Of a stretch of DNA of 64,000 nucleotides, positions 47,491-55,867 are shown in pieces. Under the pieces are notes generated by a model, which did no database searches, was not told the DNA's origin, and saw only the letters and a program-made list of their open reading frames with translations. Source of the stretch: Aliivibrio sp. EL58 (GTDB lineage: Bacteria; Pseudomonadota; Gammaproteobacteria; Enterobacterales; Vibrionaceae). Numbering within the stretch: the stretch's first letter is position 1; each line of letters starts with the position of its first letter. Made by a program: the position numbers and the translations under genes. Where the stretch lies: contig NZ_OMPC01000009.1 of the NCBI RefSeq assembly GCF_900312675.1, forward strand, positions 1,133,699 to 1,197,698. The letters are read 5' to 3'.

Positions 47491-48423
47491 ATGGACATAA
47501 ATAAACTCGTAACCCTATTACCAGACATGGCCGCCTTTGTAACCGTGGTTGAGTCAGAAAGCTTTAGTAAAGCAGCGCAAGTTCTTGATATGACCCCATC
47601 AGGAGTAAGCCGCCAGGTTTCTCGGCTTGAAAAGGCTCTACAACTCACATTATTAGAAAGAACAACAAGAAAACAGACCTTAACTATCGCAGGACAAGAA
47701 ACGTATAATTACTGTAAGAGCATCGTTGATAATGCTCAAGAAGTGGTTAACATTTCAGATAAAAGCAGCAATAGCATAGAGGGATTGTTAAGGGTTTCAA
47801 CACCAAAAGCACTTGGAAACCAAGTATTACAACCTCTTTTTCTACAGTTTCTTGAGCTATATCCAAACATAAAACTGAAAATAAAAGTGACCGATCAGTC
47901 TTGTGATCCCATCAATGATAATTTGGATGTGATATTTAATTTAACCAATCAGCCACAAGAAAATTTAATCGCTAAGCCATTGGCTAAGATTGACCTTGTT
48001 CTTTGTACAACACCTACATACTTACAAACACATGGTATCCCTAAACACCCTTCGGAATTAGATAAACATCAATGCTTACCCCTTGGAGAGACGCAACACG
48101 ATAACGAGTGGGGATTTAAACAAGGTTCAGAGTATTATCAAATCAAAGTTGATGGTCGCTTTGTGGTTAATCATACTGAAATGCGATTGGACGCGGTCAT
48201 GCACAATTTTGGGATTGGTGTTTTTCCTAGCTTTGTTGTTCAAGAAAAACTAAAACAAGGGTTATTACTCGAGGTTCTATCTCACTGGGAAGTACAAGGC
48301 AATTATCACGGTGATATTATGATGCAGTTTTTAAGAAGTAAGCATATGCCTAATCGCTTAAGAGTATTCATTGATTTCATGGTTCAACAATTTGAAACTA
48401 TAAGAATAAAAAAAGAGAGCTAA
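47491..48423 (+). CDS. LysR-family transcriptional regulator
   Basis: The 310-residue protein has an N-terminal winged helix-turn-helix (FVTVVESESFSKAAQVLDMTPSGVSRQV, at about 16-43) and a periplasmic-binding-protein-like effector domain from about residue 95. It probably controls the divergent EamA transporter; the inducer is unknown. The last bases of the gene form one arm of a terminator hairpin that serves thiI on the opposite strand. Confidence 0.88.
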   Translation: MDINKLVTLLPDMAAFVTVVESESFSKAAQVLDMTPSGVSRQVSRLEKALQLTLLERTTRKQTLTIAGQETYNYCKSIVDNAQEVVNISDKSSNSIEGLLRVSTPKALGNQVLQPLFLQFLELYPNIKLKIKVTDQSCDPINDNLDVIFNLTNQPQENLIAKPLAKIDLVLCTTPTYLQTHGIPKHPSELDKHQCLPLGETQHDNEWGFKQGSEYYQIKVDGRFVVNHTEMRLDAVMHNFGIGVFPSFVVQEKLKQGLLLEVLSHWEVQGNYHGDIMMQFLRSKHMPNRLRVFIDFMVQQFETIRIKKES

Positions 48424-48438
48424 TTACTCAGCTCTCTT
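48406..48438 (-). terminator. Terminator of thiI overlapping the lysR 3' end
   Basis: Stem AAGAGAGC / GCTCTCTT, with T7 on the minus strand (A-run 48406-48414 on the plus strand). It includes the LysR stop codon. Confidence 0.75.
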
Positions 48439-48470
48439 CATTTCATTCTATAATGTTAAAGTACCATAGG

Positions 48471-49919
48471 TTATGGACGGTAAACTTTTACATTCTTATA
48501 GCCATTGTCGATTAGCAATAATGCTTGAAGACGGCTCATTACACCGCGATCACAGTATAAAAGGTATTCTTTAGATTGGTCTAAATCACCAAATTGGGTA
48601 GCAATCTTAAAGAAAGGCAAATGCTTAACTTCTACACCATCAATTTCTAATGGATTTTCGTCTTCTTCTTCCGCACTACGAATATCTAAAACAACAACAT
48701 TTGAGCCTAACTCAGAGACCATTTCAACTTCAGGCGCTTGTTCTTGGCTTTCAGTTTCAATGGCACGAATATCCATTACGCGAGCATCATAAACCACTTG
48801 CTCAAGAATAGAGAAATCAAACTTAGCTTCTTCTTTTTCTAACTTGAATTTTTCAGCTTTGATCGTTGGTTTTTTAGAAATAACACCACAATACTCAGGC
48901 ATCGTTTTAGCAAAATCTTCAGTTCCAATTTCACGAGCTACATTAATGATATCTTCTTTATCCCAGTTGATTAGCGGACGAAGGATCAAGGTGTCTGTTA
49001 CATTATCAATATGGCGTAAGTTAGTCAGTGTTTGGCTTGATACTTGACCTAGCGCTTCACCAGTCACCAAACCTTGGATACCTAATTTCTCAGCAACCAT
49101 GCCACCTGCACGCATAAACATACGCTTCAGGATAACGCCCATTTGGCCATCATCTACTTTCTCAAGGATCTCAGCAACAACAGGTTCAAAATCAACAGCA
49201 ATGAATTTTACTTTTGCTGATGAACCATATTTTTTCCATAAGAAATGAGAAACTTGTTTAACACCAATTTCGTGAGCTGGGCCACCTAGGTTAAAGAACA
49301 TGTAATGTACTTTTGAACCACGTTTGATATGTAAGTAACTTGAAACGCCCGAGTCAAAGCCACCAGAGATCAAGCTTAATACATCTTCTTGAGTACCTAG
49401 AGGAAAACCACCAAGTCCTTTATGACGAGCAATCACTAAGTTCAGTTTTTCATTCTCAACTTCAAACTTAACAGTGACTTCTGGATTCTTTAATCGTACT
49501 TTTGCTGATTCAACCGCTTGGTTTAAACCGCCACCAACATAACGCTCTAATTCAATAGAAGTAAATTCATGTGTACCACGACGTTTAACTCGCACACAGA
49601 ACGTTTTACCTTCAATGATCTCACGATTCATCTCTAAACATTGTTCATAGATATCATGCATATCCGCAAAAGCACTCTGCTTAACTTCTAGTACATGGTG
49701 AATGCCTGGTGTATGAGTAACAGCCGTAAGTACTTCATTACGGTATGTACCATCAAGACCTGAAACTTCAATGTAATCACGACGGTTAATCACTTCAACG
49801 CCTTTTGTTTCGCGTTTAATGATACTGCGTAGATTCGTTTCAAGAATACGAATAAAACGCTTACGTACTGAATCACTTTTAACAAAAACTTCTGGATGTG
49901 GCTTAACGATAAACTTCAT
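48471..49919 (-). CDS. thiI: tRNA 4-thiouridine synthetase ThiI
   Basis: ThiI makes s4U8 in tRNA and supplies sulfur for the thiamine thiazole ring. The 482 residues comprise an N-terminal ferredoxin-like/THUMP region (about 1-165), a PP-loop ATPase with SGGFDS at 185-190, Cys344, and a C-terminal rhodanese domain with the persulfide Cys456 (YCDRGVMS). All positions equal those of the E. coli enzyme as I recall. thiL, also for thiamine, is 10 kb away. Confidence 0.97.
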   Translation of the reverse strand: MKFIVKPHPEVFVKSDSVRKRFIRILETNLRSIIKRETKGVEVINRRDYIEVSGLDGTYRNEVLTAVTHTPGIHHVLEVKQSAFADMHDIYEQCLEMNREIIEGKTFCVRVKRRGTHEFTSIELERYVGGGLNQAVESAKVRLKNPEVTVKFEVENEKLNLVIARHKGLGGFPLGTQEDVLSLISGGFDSGVSSYLHIKRGSKVHYMFFNLGGPAHEIGVKQVSHFLWKKYGSSAKVKFIAVDFEPVVAEILEKVDDGQMGVILKRMFMRAGGMVAEKLGIQGLVTGEALGQVSSQTLTNLRHIDNVTDTLILRPLINWDKEDIINVAREIGTEDFAKTMPEYCGVISKKPTIKAEKFKLEKEEAKFDFSILEQVVYDARVMDIRAIETESQEQAPEVEMVSELGSNVVVLDIRSAEEEDENPLEIDGVEVKHLPFFKIATQFGDLDQSKEYLLYCDRGVMSRLQALLLIDNGYKNVKVYRP

Positions 49920-50003
49920 ATATAGGCTTCACTGGTGTGGAATAACAATCAAAAGGTTAGACTAAATGGATTTAAGACCTAATCTAAGGCGCAAGATTAT
50001 ACC

Positions 50004-50039
50004 GAAAAAAAAGGAGAGTTGCTAATTCAACTCTCCTTT
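50004..50039 (-). terminator. Intrinsic terminator of pomAB
   Basis: Minus-strand stem AAAGGAGAGTTG / CAACTCTCCTTT with loop AATTAG and a T8 tail, 22 bp past pomB. Confidence 0.93.
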
Positions 50040-50061
50040 CATCATTTACTTAAACTATCTC

Positions 50062-50994
50062 TTATTTCTGCGCACTGGGCACTTCATCACTTTCATGCGC
50101 TTTACCTTGCATGATACTGATCTCAACTCGACGGTTACGAGCTCGTTGAGCCGATGTTTTATTCGGGCCTAATGGCTCTGTTGATGCCATACCTCTAACT
50201 CGTAAGCGGTCACTATCAAACCCCTTAACACGTATCATTTCATGACCAACAGAAACAGCACGTTGAGCAGATAAATCCCAATTTGAACGATATAATTCCG
50301 AATCTAATGGTTGGTTATCAGTATGACCAGAAACTCGAATAATACCTGGAACGTCTTTTACTAACTCGGCAATCTGACGAATAAGTGGGCGAAATTTAGG
50401 TTGTAAGAAAGCTGAGCCCGCAGGGAATGCACCCTTTTCACGAATTCTAATCACTAGCTGTTGACCTAAATTCTCGACTTCTAAAGCACCATCATCAATT
50501 TCACGCTCTAATGCTTTCTTAATCGTTTCTTCTAATTCTTGCTGCGTCTGGCTTTGACTTTCTGACTCTGACTCACTTTGAGAATTAGTCTGAGTCGAAG
50601 TTGAAGATGACTCGCCACCCGTTTGTTTACCTGCATCACGCTTAGTACCACCCGCGCGATCCGATTCTCCATCATGAAAATCTAACGTTTTCTGAGGAAT
50701 ATCGATGGTTTGTTGCATAATAACTTCAATTGGGGTCGGCTCAGGGCGGCCCGGTCGAAATTCTTGTGCAATAACACTAGTACCTTTTGGTATGTCTTTG
50801 ACTTCAAGTACATTTTGAACACCAAAAGCAAACTTCATCGAGCCAGCAATTTGTTTAAACTTCAGTACATCCATTTCAGAGAAAGAAAGTAATAGTACGA
50901 AGAAACACATAAGTAATGTTGCTAAATCAGCAAATGTTGCCATCCATTTAGGGGCACCAGTAGGAGGACATTTGCAATCATCTTCACCTTCCAT
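50062..50994 (-). CDS. pomB: Sodium-driven flagellar motor stator protein PomB
   Basis: PomB is the peptidoglycan-anchored subunit of the sodium-driven polar flagellar motor. The 310 residues have one membrane helix (about 20-42) with the ion-binding Asp23 in TFADLATLLMC, a plug region, a Ser/Gln/Glu-rich linker (about 125-155) and a C-terminal OmpA-like domain (about 190-300, SGHTDNQPLDSELYRSNWDLS). It starts 15 bp after pomA. Low-complexity coding is visible in the linker. Confidence 0.96.
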   Translation of the reverse strand: MEGEDDCKCPPTGAPKWMATFADLATLLMCFFVLLLSFSEMDVLKFKQIAGSMKFAFGVQNVLEVKDIPKGTSVIAQEFRPGRPEPTPIEVIMQQTIDIPQKTLDFHDGESDRAGGTKRDAGKQTGGESSSTSTQTNSQSESESESQSQTQQELEETIKKALEREIDDGALEVENLGQQLVIRIREKGAFPAGSAFLQPKFRPLIRQIAELVKDVPGIIRVSGHTDNQPLDSELYRSNWDLSAQRAVSVGHEMIRVKGFDSDRLRVRGMASTEPLGPNKTSAQRARNRRVEISIMQGKAHESDEVPSAQK

Positions 50995-51009
50995 TGTTAG
51001 CTCCTACTC

Positions 51010-51774
51010 TTATTCTTCGCCAGTATCAACAACACGCTTCTTCTCGTTTAAATAGTTACGTAAATAACTATCAATAACTCGAGGATTCTGACCATCTTGA
51101 ATAGCTAGAATACCATCTAGAATTAAGCGACGATTTAGCTTCTCTTGTTCCTTACGTAATTCCAATTTATATGCAATAGGGAATGCAATCATGTTTGAAA
51201 TAACAGAACCATATAATGTGGTTAAGAGTGCAACCGCCATTGCTGGACCAATCGATTTAGGATCATCCATGTTTGAAAGCATACCAACCAAACCAATAAG
51301 CGTACCAATCATACCCATTGCAGGAGCTACATCACCAAAAGCAGTAAATACGCCAACACCTTTTTCATGACGTTCATTAGTCAATGCGATGTCTTTTTGT
51401 AGTGTTGCCTTAACCACTTCCGCATCATGGCCATCAACCAGTAAATCAATGCCTTTCTGCATAAATGAATTACTGATTTCTTTTTCTTCTAATGCCAAAA
51501 AGCCACCTTTACGTGCTGCATCTGCCATTTCAACAATGGTTACGATCAAATCAACGGGCTCGTCGGTTTTGAACATAAATGCTTTTACTGCAATTTTACT
51601 TGCGCCAAAAAACTGACCTACCGTAAATTGCATCAATACAACAAATACTGAGCCACCCACTACGATAAGTACTGATGTTGTGTCCATAAAAATGGCGAGG
51701 CCACCTGCTAGTACCATTGCCATTATAATAAATGCAAAACTACCAACTAAGCCTATTAATGTTGCTAAATCCAC
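51010..51774 (-). CDS. pomA: Sodium-driven flagellar motor stator protein PomA
   Basis: PomA forms with PomB the sodium channel that powers flagellar rotation. GTG 51774 was chosen since GGGGAG lies 6 bp upstream and the N-terminus VDLATLIGL then matches other PomA proteins; the open frame extends 17 codons further. The 254 residues have four membrane helices and the cytoplasmic loop DAARKGGFLALEE, with the charged residues that contact FliG. Sodium use fits the Na+-NQR operon in this window. Confidence 0.96.
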   Translation of the reverse strand: MDLATLIGLVGSFAFIIMAMVLAGGLAIFMDTTSVLIVVGGSVFVVLMQFTVGQFFGASKIAVKAFMFKTDEPVDLIVTIVEMADAARKGGFLALEEKEISNSFMQKGIDLLVDGHDAEVVKATLQKDIALTNERHEKGVGVFTAFGDVAPAMGMIGTLIGLVGMLSNMDDPKSIGPAMAVALLTTLYGSVISNMIAFPIAYKLELRKEQEKLNRRLILDGILAIQDGQNPRVIDSYLRNYLNEKKRVVDTGEE

Positions 51775-51867
51775 AGAGCGCTCCCCTATCTTGCTTCTTG
51801 TGTTTATTGATAATGAGCTAAGCAAAAACTAAGCCATAAATATCATCACTTTTTTGCCGCTTCTTTC

Positions 51868-51894
51868 TTATCGACCAAAGACATCAATGGTTTA
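51868..51894 (-). promoter_or_regulatory. Sigma-28 (FliA) type promoter of pomAB
   Basis: On the minus strand TAAA is followed by exactly 15 bp and then GTCGATAA, against the consensus TAAA-N15-GCCGATAA (one mismatch). It lies about 95 bp before the pomA start in the 277-bp gap to divergent xseB. The remainder of the gap is AT-rich with no other recognised element. Confidence 0.7.
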
Positions 51895-52051
51895 ATTTTT
51901 TTATTAAAAAAAACATCTTCACCAATAGATTGTTTGAAAATTAACCCCTATTAAGTAAATTTTACTTTTATGTATCACTTTCTCACCACTTCAATTGACC
52001 CGTTACCTTCTCTGAGTTACCTTTCTTGGATCATTTTAAGAGTGAATCATT

Positions 52052-52294
52052 ATGGCTGTAAAAAAACCGGAAAATTTATCATTTGAAGCGGCAATAGAAG
52101 AACTGGATTCTGTCGTAAACCAATTAGAAAGCGGCGATCTGCCTCTTGAAGATGCCCTAAAGAAATTTGAGCGTGGTATTTCACTGGCAAGAGCTGGCCA
52201 AGAAAAACTTACTCATGCCGAGCAACGTGTCGATATTCTTTTGCAAGCTGATGATAATGCGGAACTAACCCCTTTTGATACCAATGATGACTGA
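52052..52294 (+). CDS. xseB: Exodeoxyribonuclease VII small subunit
   Basis: XseB partners with XseA (not in this window) in a nuclease that degrades single-stranded DNA to oligonucleotides. The 80-residue helical protein shows the family core SFEAAIEELDSVVNQLESGDLPLE. It overlaps the next gene, ispA, the conserved xseB-ispA-dxs order. Confidence 0.96.
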   Translation: MAVKKPENLSFEAAIEELDSVVNQLESGDLPLEDALKKFERGISLARAGQEKLTHAEQRVDILLQADDNAELTPFDTNDD

Positions 52295-53183
52295 TTCACT
52301 TAAACAACAATTACCAATTTTTCAACAACGTAACATTGAACATCTGAATCAATGGCTTGAAAAAATTGCGATCCAACAACAGCCACTTACTGAAGCGATG
52401 AAATATGCGTTATTACTAGGTGGTAAGCGTGCGCGTCCTTATCTTGTCTATATCACGGCAAAAATGTTAGGTATCAATGCCGAACACGCTGATGCTGCCG
52501 CTGCCGCTGTAGAGTGTATTCACTCGTACTCATTAATTCATGATGACTTGCCGGCAATGGATAATGATGAACTACGCCGTGGTCATGCGACATGCCATAT
52601 TAAATTTGATGAAGCGACGGCTATTCTTGCTGGTGATGCATTACAAACATTAGCTTTTGAAATCCTTGCTAATGGTGATCTCGCAACAGAAGCTGAGTCA
52701 TCTCGAATTGATATGATCCGTGTGTTATCAAAAGCCTCTGGTGCTTCTGGTATGTGTATGGGTCAATCTCTTGATTTACAAGCGGAAGGAAAACGAGTTG
52801 AACTTGCCTCTTTAGAACAAATTCATGCCCATAAAACAGGGGCATTAATAAAGAGTGCTATTCAGTTAGGCGCTTTATGTGCTGGAGAAAAAGGCAAAGC
52901 AATTCTTCCTCAACTTGAAAAATACGCCGACGCTATTGGTCTAGCTTTTCAAGTTCAAGATGATATTTTAGACATTACTAGCGATACCGAAACTCTCGGA
53001 AAACCTCAAGGTTCTGATCTAGAATTAGAGAAGAGTACTTATCCAGCCCTATTAGGACTCGAAGGTGCTCAACAAAAAGCTGAACAATTATACCAAACAG
53101 CAATTGATGCATTGAATGATATCCCTTATAACACGGATGCAATGCAAGCGTTCGCCCAATACGTCATTGCGCGTAAAAACTAA
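52284..53183 (+). CDS. ispA: (2E,6E)-farnesyl diphosphate synthase (IspA)
   Basis: IspA condenses DMAPP with two IPP to farnesyl diphosphate, the precursor of ubiquinone side chains and undecaprenyl phosphate. The aspartate-rich motifs [14 protein letters not shown] (first) and DDILD (second) and the [11 protein letters not shown] motif are present. Tandem ATGs at 52284 and 52287 are both plausible starts; a TTG at 52275 is less likely. It overlaps xseB by 11 bp and lies 20 bp before dxs, the isoprenoid entry enzyme. Confidence 0.95.
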   Translation: MMTDSLKQQLPIFQQRNIEHLNQWLEKIAIQQQPLTEAMKYALLLGGKRARPYLVYITAKMLGINAEHADAAAAAVECIHSYSLIHDDLPAMDNDELRRGHATCHIKFDEATAILAGDALQTLAFEILANGDLATEAESSRIDMIRVLSKASGASGMCMGQSLDLQAEGKRVELASLEQIHAHKTGALIKSAIQLGALCAGEKGKAILPQLEKYADAIGLAFQVQDDILDITSDTETLGKPQGSDLELEKSTYPALLGLEGAQQKAEQLYQTAIDALNDIPYNTDAMQAFAQYVIARKN

Positions 53184-53203
53184 AACAGATAAGCGCTAAT
53201 ACT

Positions 53204-55087
53204 ATGTCACTAGATATTTCAAAATACCCGATTCTGGCTTTGGCAAATACGCCTGATGAATTACGTTCTTTGCCAAAAGAAAGTCTACCTACTTTGTGTG
53301 ATGAGTTACGTACTTATCTCTTAAATTCCGTAAGTAAATCTAGCGGTCATTTAGCATCAGGGCTTGGTGTCGTTGAACTTACCGTTGCTTTGCACTATGT
53401 CTATAATACACCTTTTGATCAGTTAATTTGGGATGTTGGCCATCAGGCTTACCCACATAAAATACTGACAGGTCGCCGTGAAAAGCTATCGACAATACGC
53501 CAAAAAGATGGATTACATCCATTCCCGTGGCGAGATGAAAGTGAATATGACGTTCTCTCTGTCGGTCACTCATCTACATCAATCAGTGCCGCGTTAGGTT
53601 TAGCGATCTGTGCTGAAAAAGAACAAGCAAATCGCAAAGTGGTTAGTGTTATCGGTGATGGTGCAATTACCGCTGGTATGGCATTTGAAGCCTTAAACCA
53701 CGCAGGTGATATTCACCCAGATATGTTAGTTGTTTTAAATGACAATGAGATGTCAATTTCAGAAAATGTCGGTGCACTAAATAATCAACTTGCTCGTGTG
53801 TTATCAGGCAGCTTATATACCTCAATTCGTGAAGGCGGTAAAAAAGTTCTTTCTGGCACACCTACGATTAAAGAACTGCTTAAACGTACTGAAGAGCACC
53901 TAAAAGGCATGGTCGTTCCTGGTACTATGTTTGAAGAGCTCGGTTTCAATTATATTGGTCCTGTCGACGGACATGATGTGAACGAGCTAGTTCGTACCCT
54001 TAAAAATATGCGTAACCTTAAAGGGCCGCAGTTTTTACACATCATGACGAAAAAAGGTAAAGGCTATGAGCCAGCTGAGAAAGATCCAATCAGCTATCAT
54101 GGTGTACCTAAATTCGACCCAAGTAATAACTCTCTACCAAAAGCATCAGGTGGTAAACCAACATTCTCAAATGTCTTTGGTGATTTCCTTTGTGATATGG
54201 CAAAAGAAGACGATAAGCTAATGGCCATAACTCCCGCAATGCGTGAAGGTTCTGGTATGGTTCGTTTTTCAAAAGAATACCCAAGCCAATACTTTGATGC
54301 TGCGATTGCTGAACAACATGCAGTGACACTAGCCAGTGGTATGGCTATCGCAGGCTATAACCCTATCGTTGCTATCTACTCAACATTTTTACAACGTGGT
54401 TATGATCAGCTGATCCATGATGTCGCTATCATGAATCTTCCTGTTATGTTTGCCATTGATCGTGCTGGTTTAGTTGGCGCTGATGGCCAAACACACCAAG
54501 GTGCGTTTGATATCAGCTTTATGCGTTGCATTCCAAATATGGTGATCATGACACCAAGTGATGAAAACGAATGTCGTCAGATGCTCTACACTGGCCATAA
54601 ACATACGGGTCCAAGTGCCGTTCGTTACCCAAGAGGTAGCGCTACTGGCATTGCTGTTGATAAAGATATGCAACCATTAGAAATTGGTAAAGGTCGTTTG
54701 GTTCGTGAAACTAAGAGTAGCGAAAAAGGTGAACGTGTTGCTATTTTAAACTTCGGTACTTTCTTAGCAAGTAGCTTAGAAGCGGCTGAAAAACTCGATG
54801 CAACCGTTGCTGATATGCGCTTTGCCAAGCCTCTTGATGAAGCACTTTTATGTGAGCTAGTCACAAGTCACGATGTGTTAGTTACCATTGAAGAAAATGC
54901 GATTTCTGGTGGTGCTGGTTCAGGTGTAATTGAATTCTTGATGAAGAATCGCTTAATTAAGCCTGTTCTACAATTAGGTTTGCCTGATGAGTTCATTGCT
55001 CAAGGTACACAAGAAGAAATGCACGCTGAACTTGGATTAGATGCGCAAGGTATTGAAAAACAGATCAGAGACTATCTGGATCTTTAA
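53204..55087 (+). CDS. dxs: 1-deoxy-D-xylulose-5-phosphate synthase (Dxs)
   Basis: This thiamine-diphosphate enzyme is the first step of the MEP isoprenoid pathway, joining pyruvate and glyceraldehyde 3-phosphate. The 627 residues have the ThDP-binding motif [15 protein letters not shown] (about 152-166), a transketolase pyrimidine domain from about residue 320 and a C-terminal transketolase domain. It also feeds thiamine and pyridoxal synthesis. It is the last gene of xseB-ispA-dxs and is followed by a terminator. Confidence 0.98.
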   Translation: MSLDISKYPILALANTPDELRSLPKESLPTLCDELRTYLLNSVSKSSGHLASGLGVVELTVALHYVYNTPFDQLIWDVGHQAYPHKILTGRREKLSTIRQKDGLHPFPWRDESEYDVLSVGHSSTSISAALGLAICAEKEQANRKVVSVIGDGAITAGMAFEALNHAGDIHPDMLVVLNDNEMSISENVGALNNQLARVLSGSLYTSIREGGKKVLSGTPTIKELLKRTEEHLKGMVVPGTMFEELGFNYIGPVDGHDVNELVRTLKNMRNLKGPQFLHIMTKKGKGYEPAEKDPISYHGVPKFDPSNNSLPKASGGKPTFSNVFGDFLCDMAKEDDKLMAITPAMREGSGMVRFSKEYPSQYFDAAIAEQHAVTLASGMAIAGYNPIVAIYSTFLQRGYDQLIHDVAIMNLPVMFAIDRAGLVGADGQTHQGAFDISFMRCIPNMVIMTPSDENECRQMLYTGHKHTGPSAVRYPRGSATGIAVDKDMQPLEIGKGRLVRETKSSEKGERVAILNFGTFLASSLEAAEKLDATVADMRFAKPLDEALLCELVTSHDVLVTIEENAISGGAGSGVIEFLMKNRLIKPVLQLGLPDEFIAQGTQEEMHAELGLDAQGIEKQIRDYLDL

Positions 55088-55118
55088 ACACTTCCTATCT
55101 AATTTTTAGTGAGACATA

Positions 55119-55146
55119 AAAAATGCCACAACTCTGTGGCATTTTT
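55119..55146. terminator. Bidirectional terminator between dxs and the ABM-domain gene
   Basis: Stem AAAAATGCCACA / TGTGGCATTTTT with loop ACTC between convergent genes. Confidence 0.93.
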
Positions 55147-55157
55147 TCTTTTTATAT

Positions 55158-55508
55158 TTAGCCTAATTTTGGAGCATCGAAATTAGTTGGTTCATCGGTA
55201 TAAATACACACGTTCCACTTATTAACTAAGCCATCTTCTGCAATGCATTGTTGCTCAAAAAACTGCTTAATCTCTTCACGTTGGCAATGCGCCTCAAATG
55301 CTGCGTTATCAGCCCAAATCTCATTAAATGCAATAGGGAAGCTTTCACCTTCTGCAAAAGGACTTTGTAGCTGACGAGTCACGGTATATTGCAAACAACC
55401 ATCTTCACGCATTGTATTTGGTTCTAGATTTTGCAATACCGTAAATAATGCATCCAATTTACCTTCTTTTGGTAGAAACTGTGCAATACAATATACTTTC
55501 TTAGACAT
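55158..55508 (-). CDS. Putative quinol monooxygenase-like ABM-domain protein
   Basis: This small alpha/beta-barrel dimeric (ABM/YgiN-like) protein is of unknown substrate. ATG 55508 has AAGGGAT about 8 bp upstream and yields 116 residues; the frame extends 19 codons further upstream with no ribosome site. The core LEPNTMREDGCLQYTVTRQ and FNEIWADNAAFEAHCQ segments fit the antibiotic biosynthesis monooxygenase fold. Neighbours give no metabolic clue. Confidence 0.75.
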   Translation of the reverse strand: MSKKVYCIAQFLPKEGKLDALFTVLQNLEPNTMREDGCLQYTVTRQLQSPFAEGESFPIAFNEIWADNAAFEAHCQREEIKQFFEQQCIAEDGLVNKWNVCIYTDEPTNFDAPKLG

Positions 55509-55591
55509 TTGAGATCCCTTGTAATAATTGACTAACATCCGTTTATCTTTCATTATCAGACACACTATTTCTAACTTAATTGAGCCTTTTA

Positions 55592-55867
55592 ATGAAATCA
55601 GACGTAGATAAAATGCTAAATAAACATCAACAACTTACGCATAGTATTGATGTAAAAGTGACGTCCCACACCCAACGTGACGTTGGTGATTGGATACAGC
55701 ATACCATTATGGTCGAAAACTGTAATGTTCCATTTAAGTTTAATAGAACAAAAGCTTACCAAAGTCTCAAAGGGGCAAAAGTAAATCTAACTTACTATCC
55801 TTTCTCTGAAAAAATTGCAGGCTTTGATATAGAAGTAATGAAAGTAGTACGAATTAAACGCAGTTAA
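55592..55867 (+). CDS. Conserved hypothetical protein, 91 residues
   Basis: I do not recognise a named family. ATG 55592 was chosen, although neither it nor a TTG at 55580 has a clear ribosome site. The product is basic and soluble, with a Lys/Arg-rich C-terminus (KVVRIKRS), alternating beta-like segments and no signal peptide or membrane helix. The stop overlaps the luxQ stop on the other strand by two bases. Codon use looks ordinary for the region, so it is probably a real gene. Confidence 0.6.
   Translation: MKSDVDKMLNKHQQLTHSIDVKVTSHTQRDVGDWIQHTIMVENCNVPFKFNRTKAYQSLKGAKVNLTYYPFSEKIAGFDIEVMKVVRIKRS

Noticed and set aside
50560-50630. Tandem Ser/Glu/Gln codon repeats in pomB as a mobile or CRISPR-like repeat
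   Set aside because: This is simply the low-complexity linker of PomB, in frame and with varied codons; no spacer-repeat periodicity.
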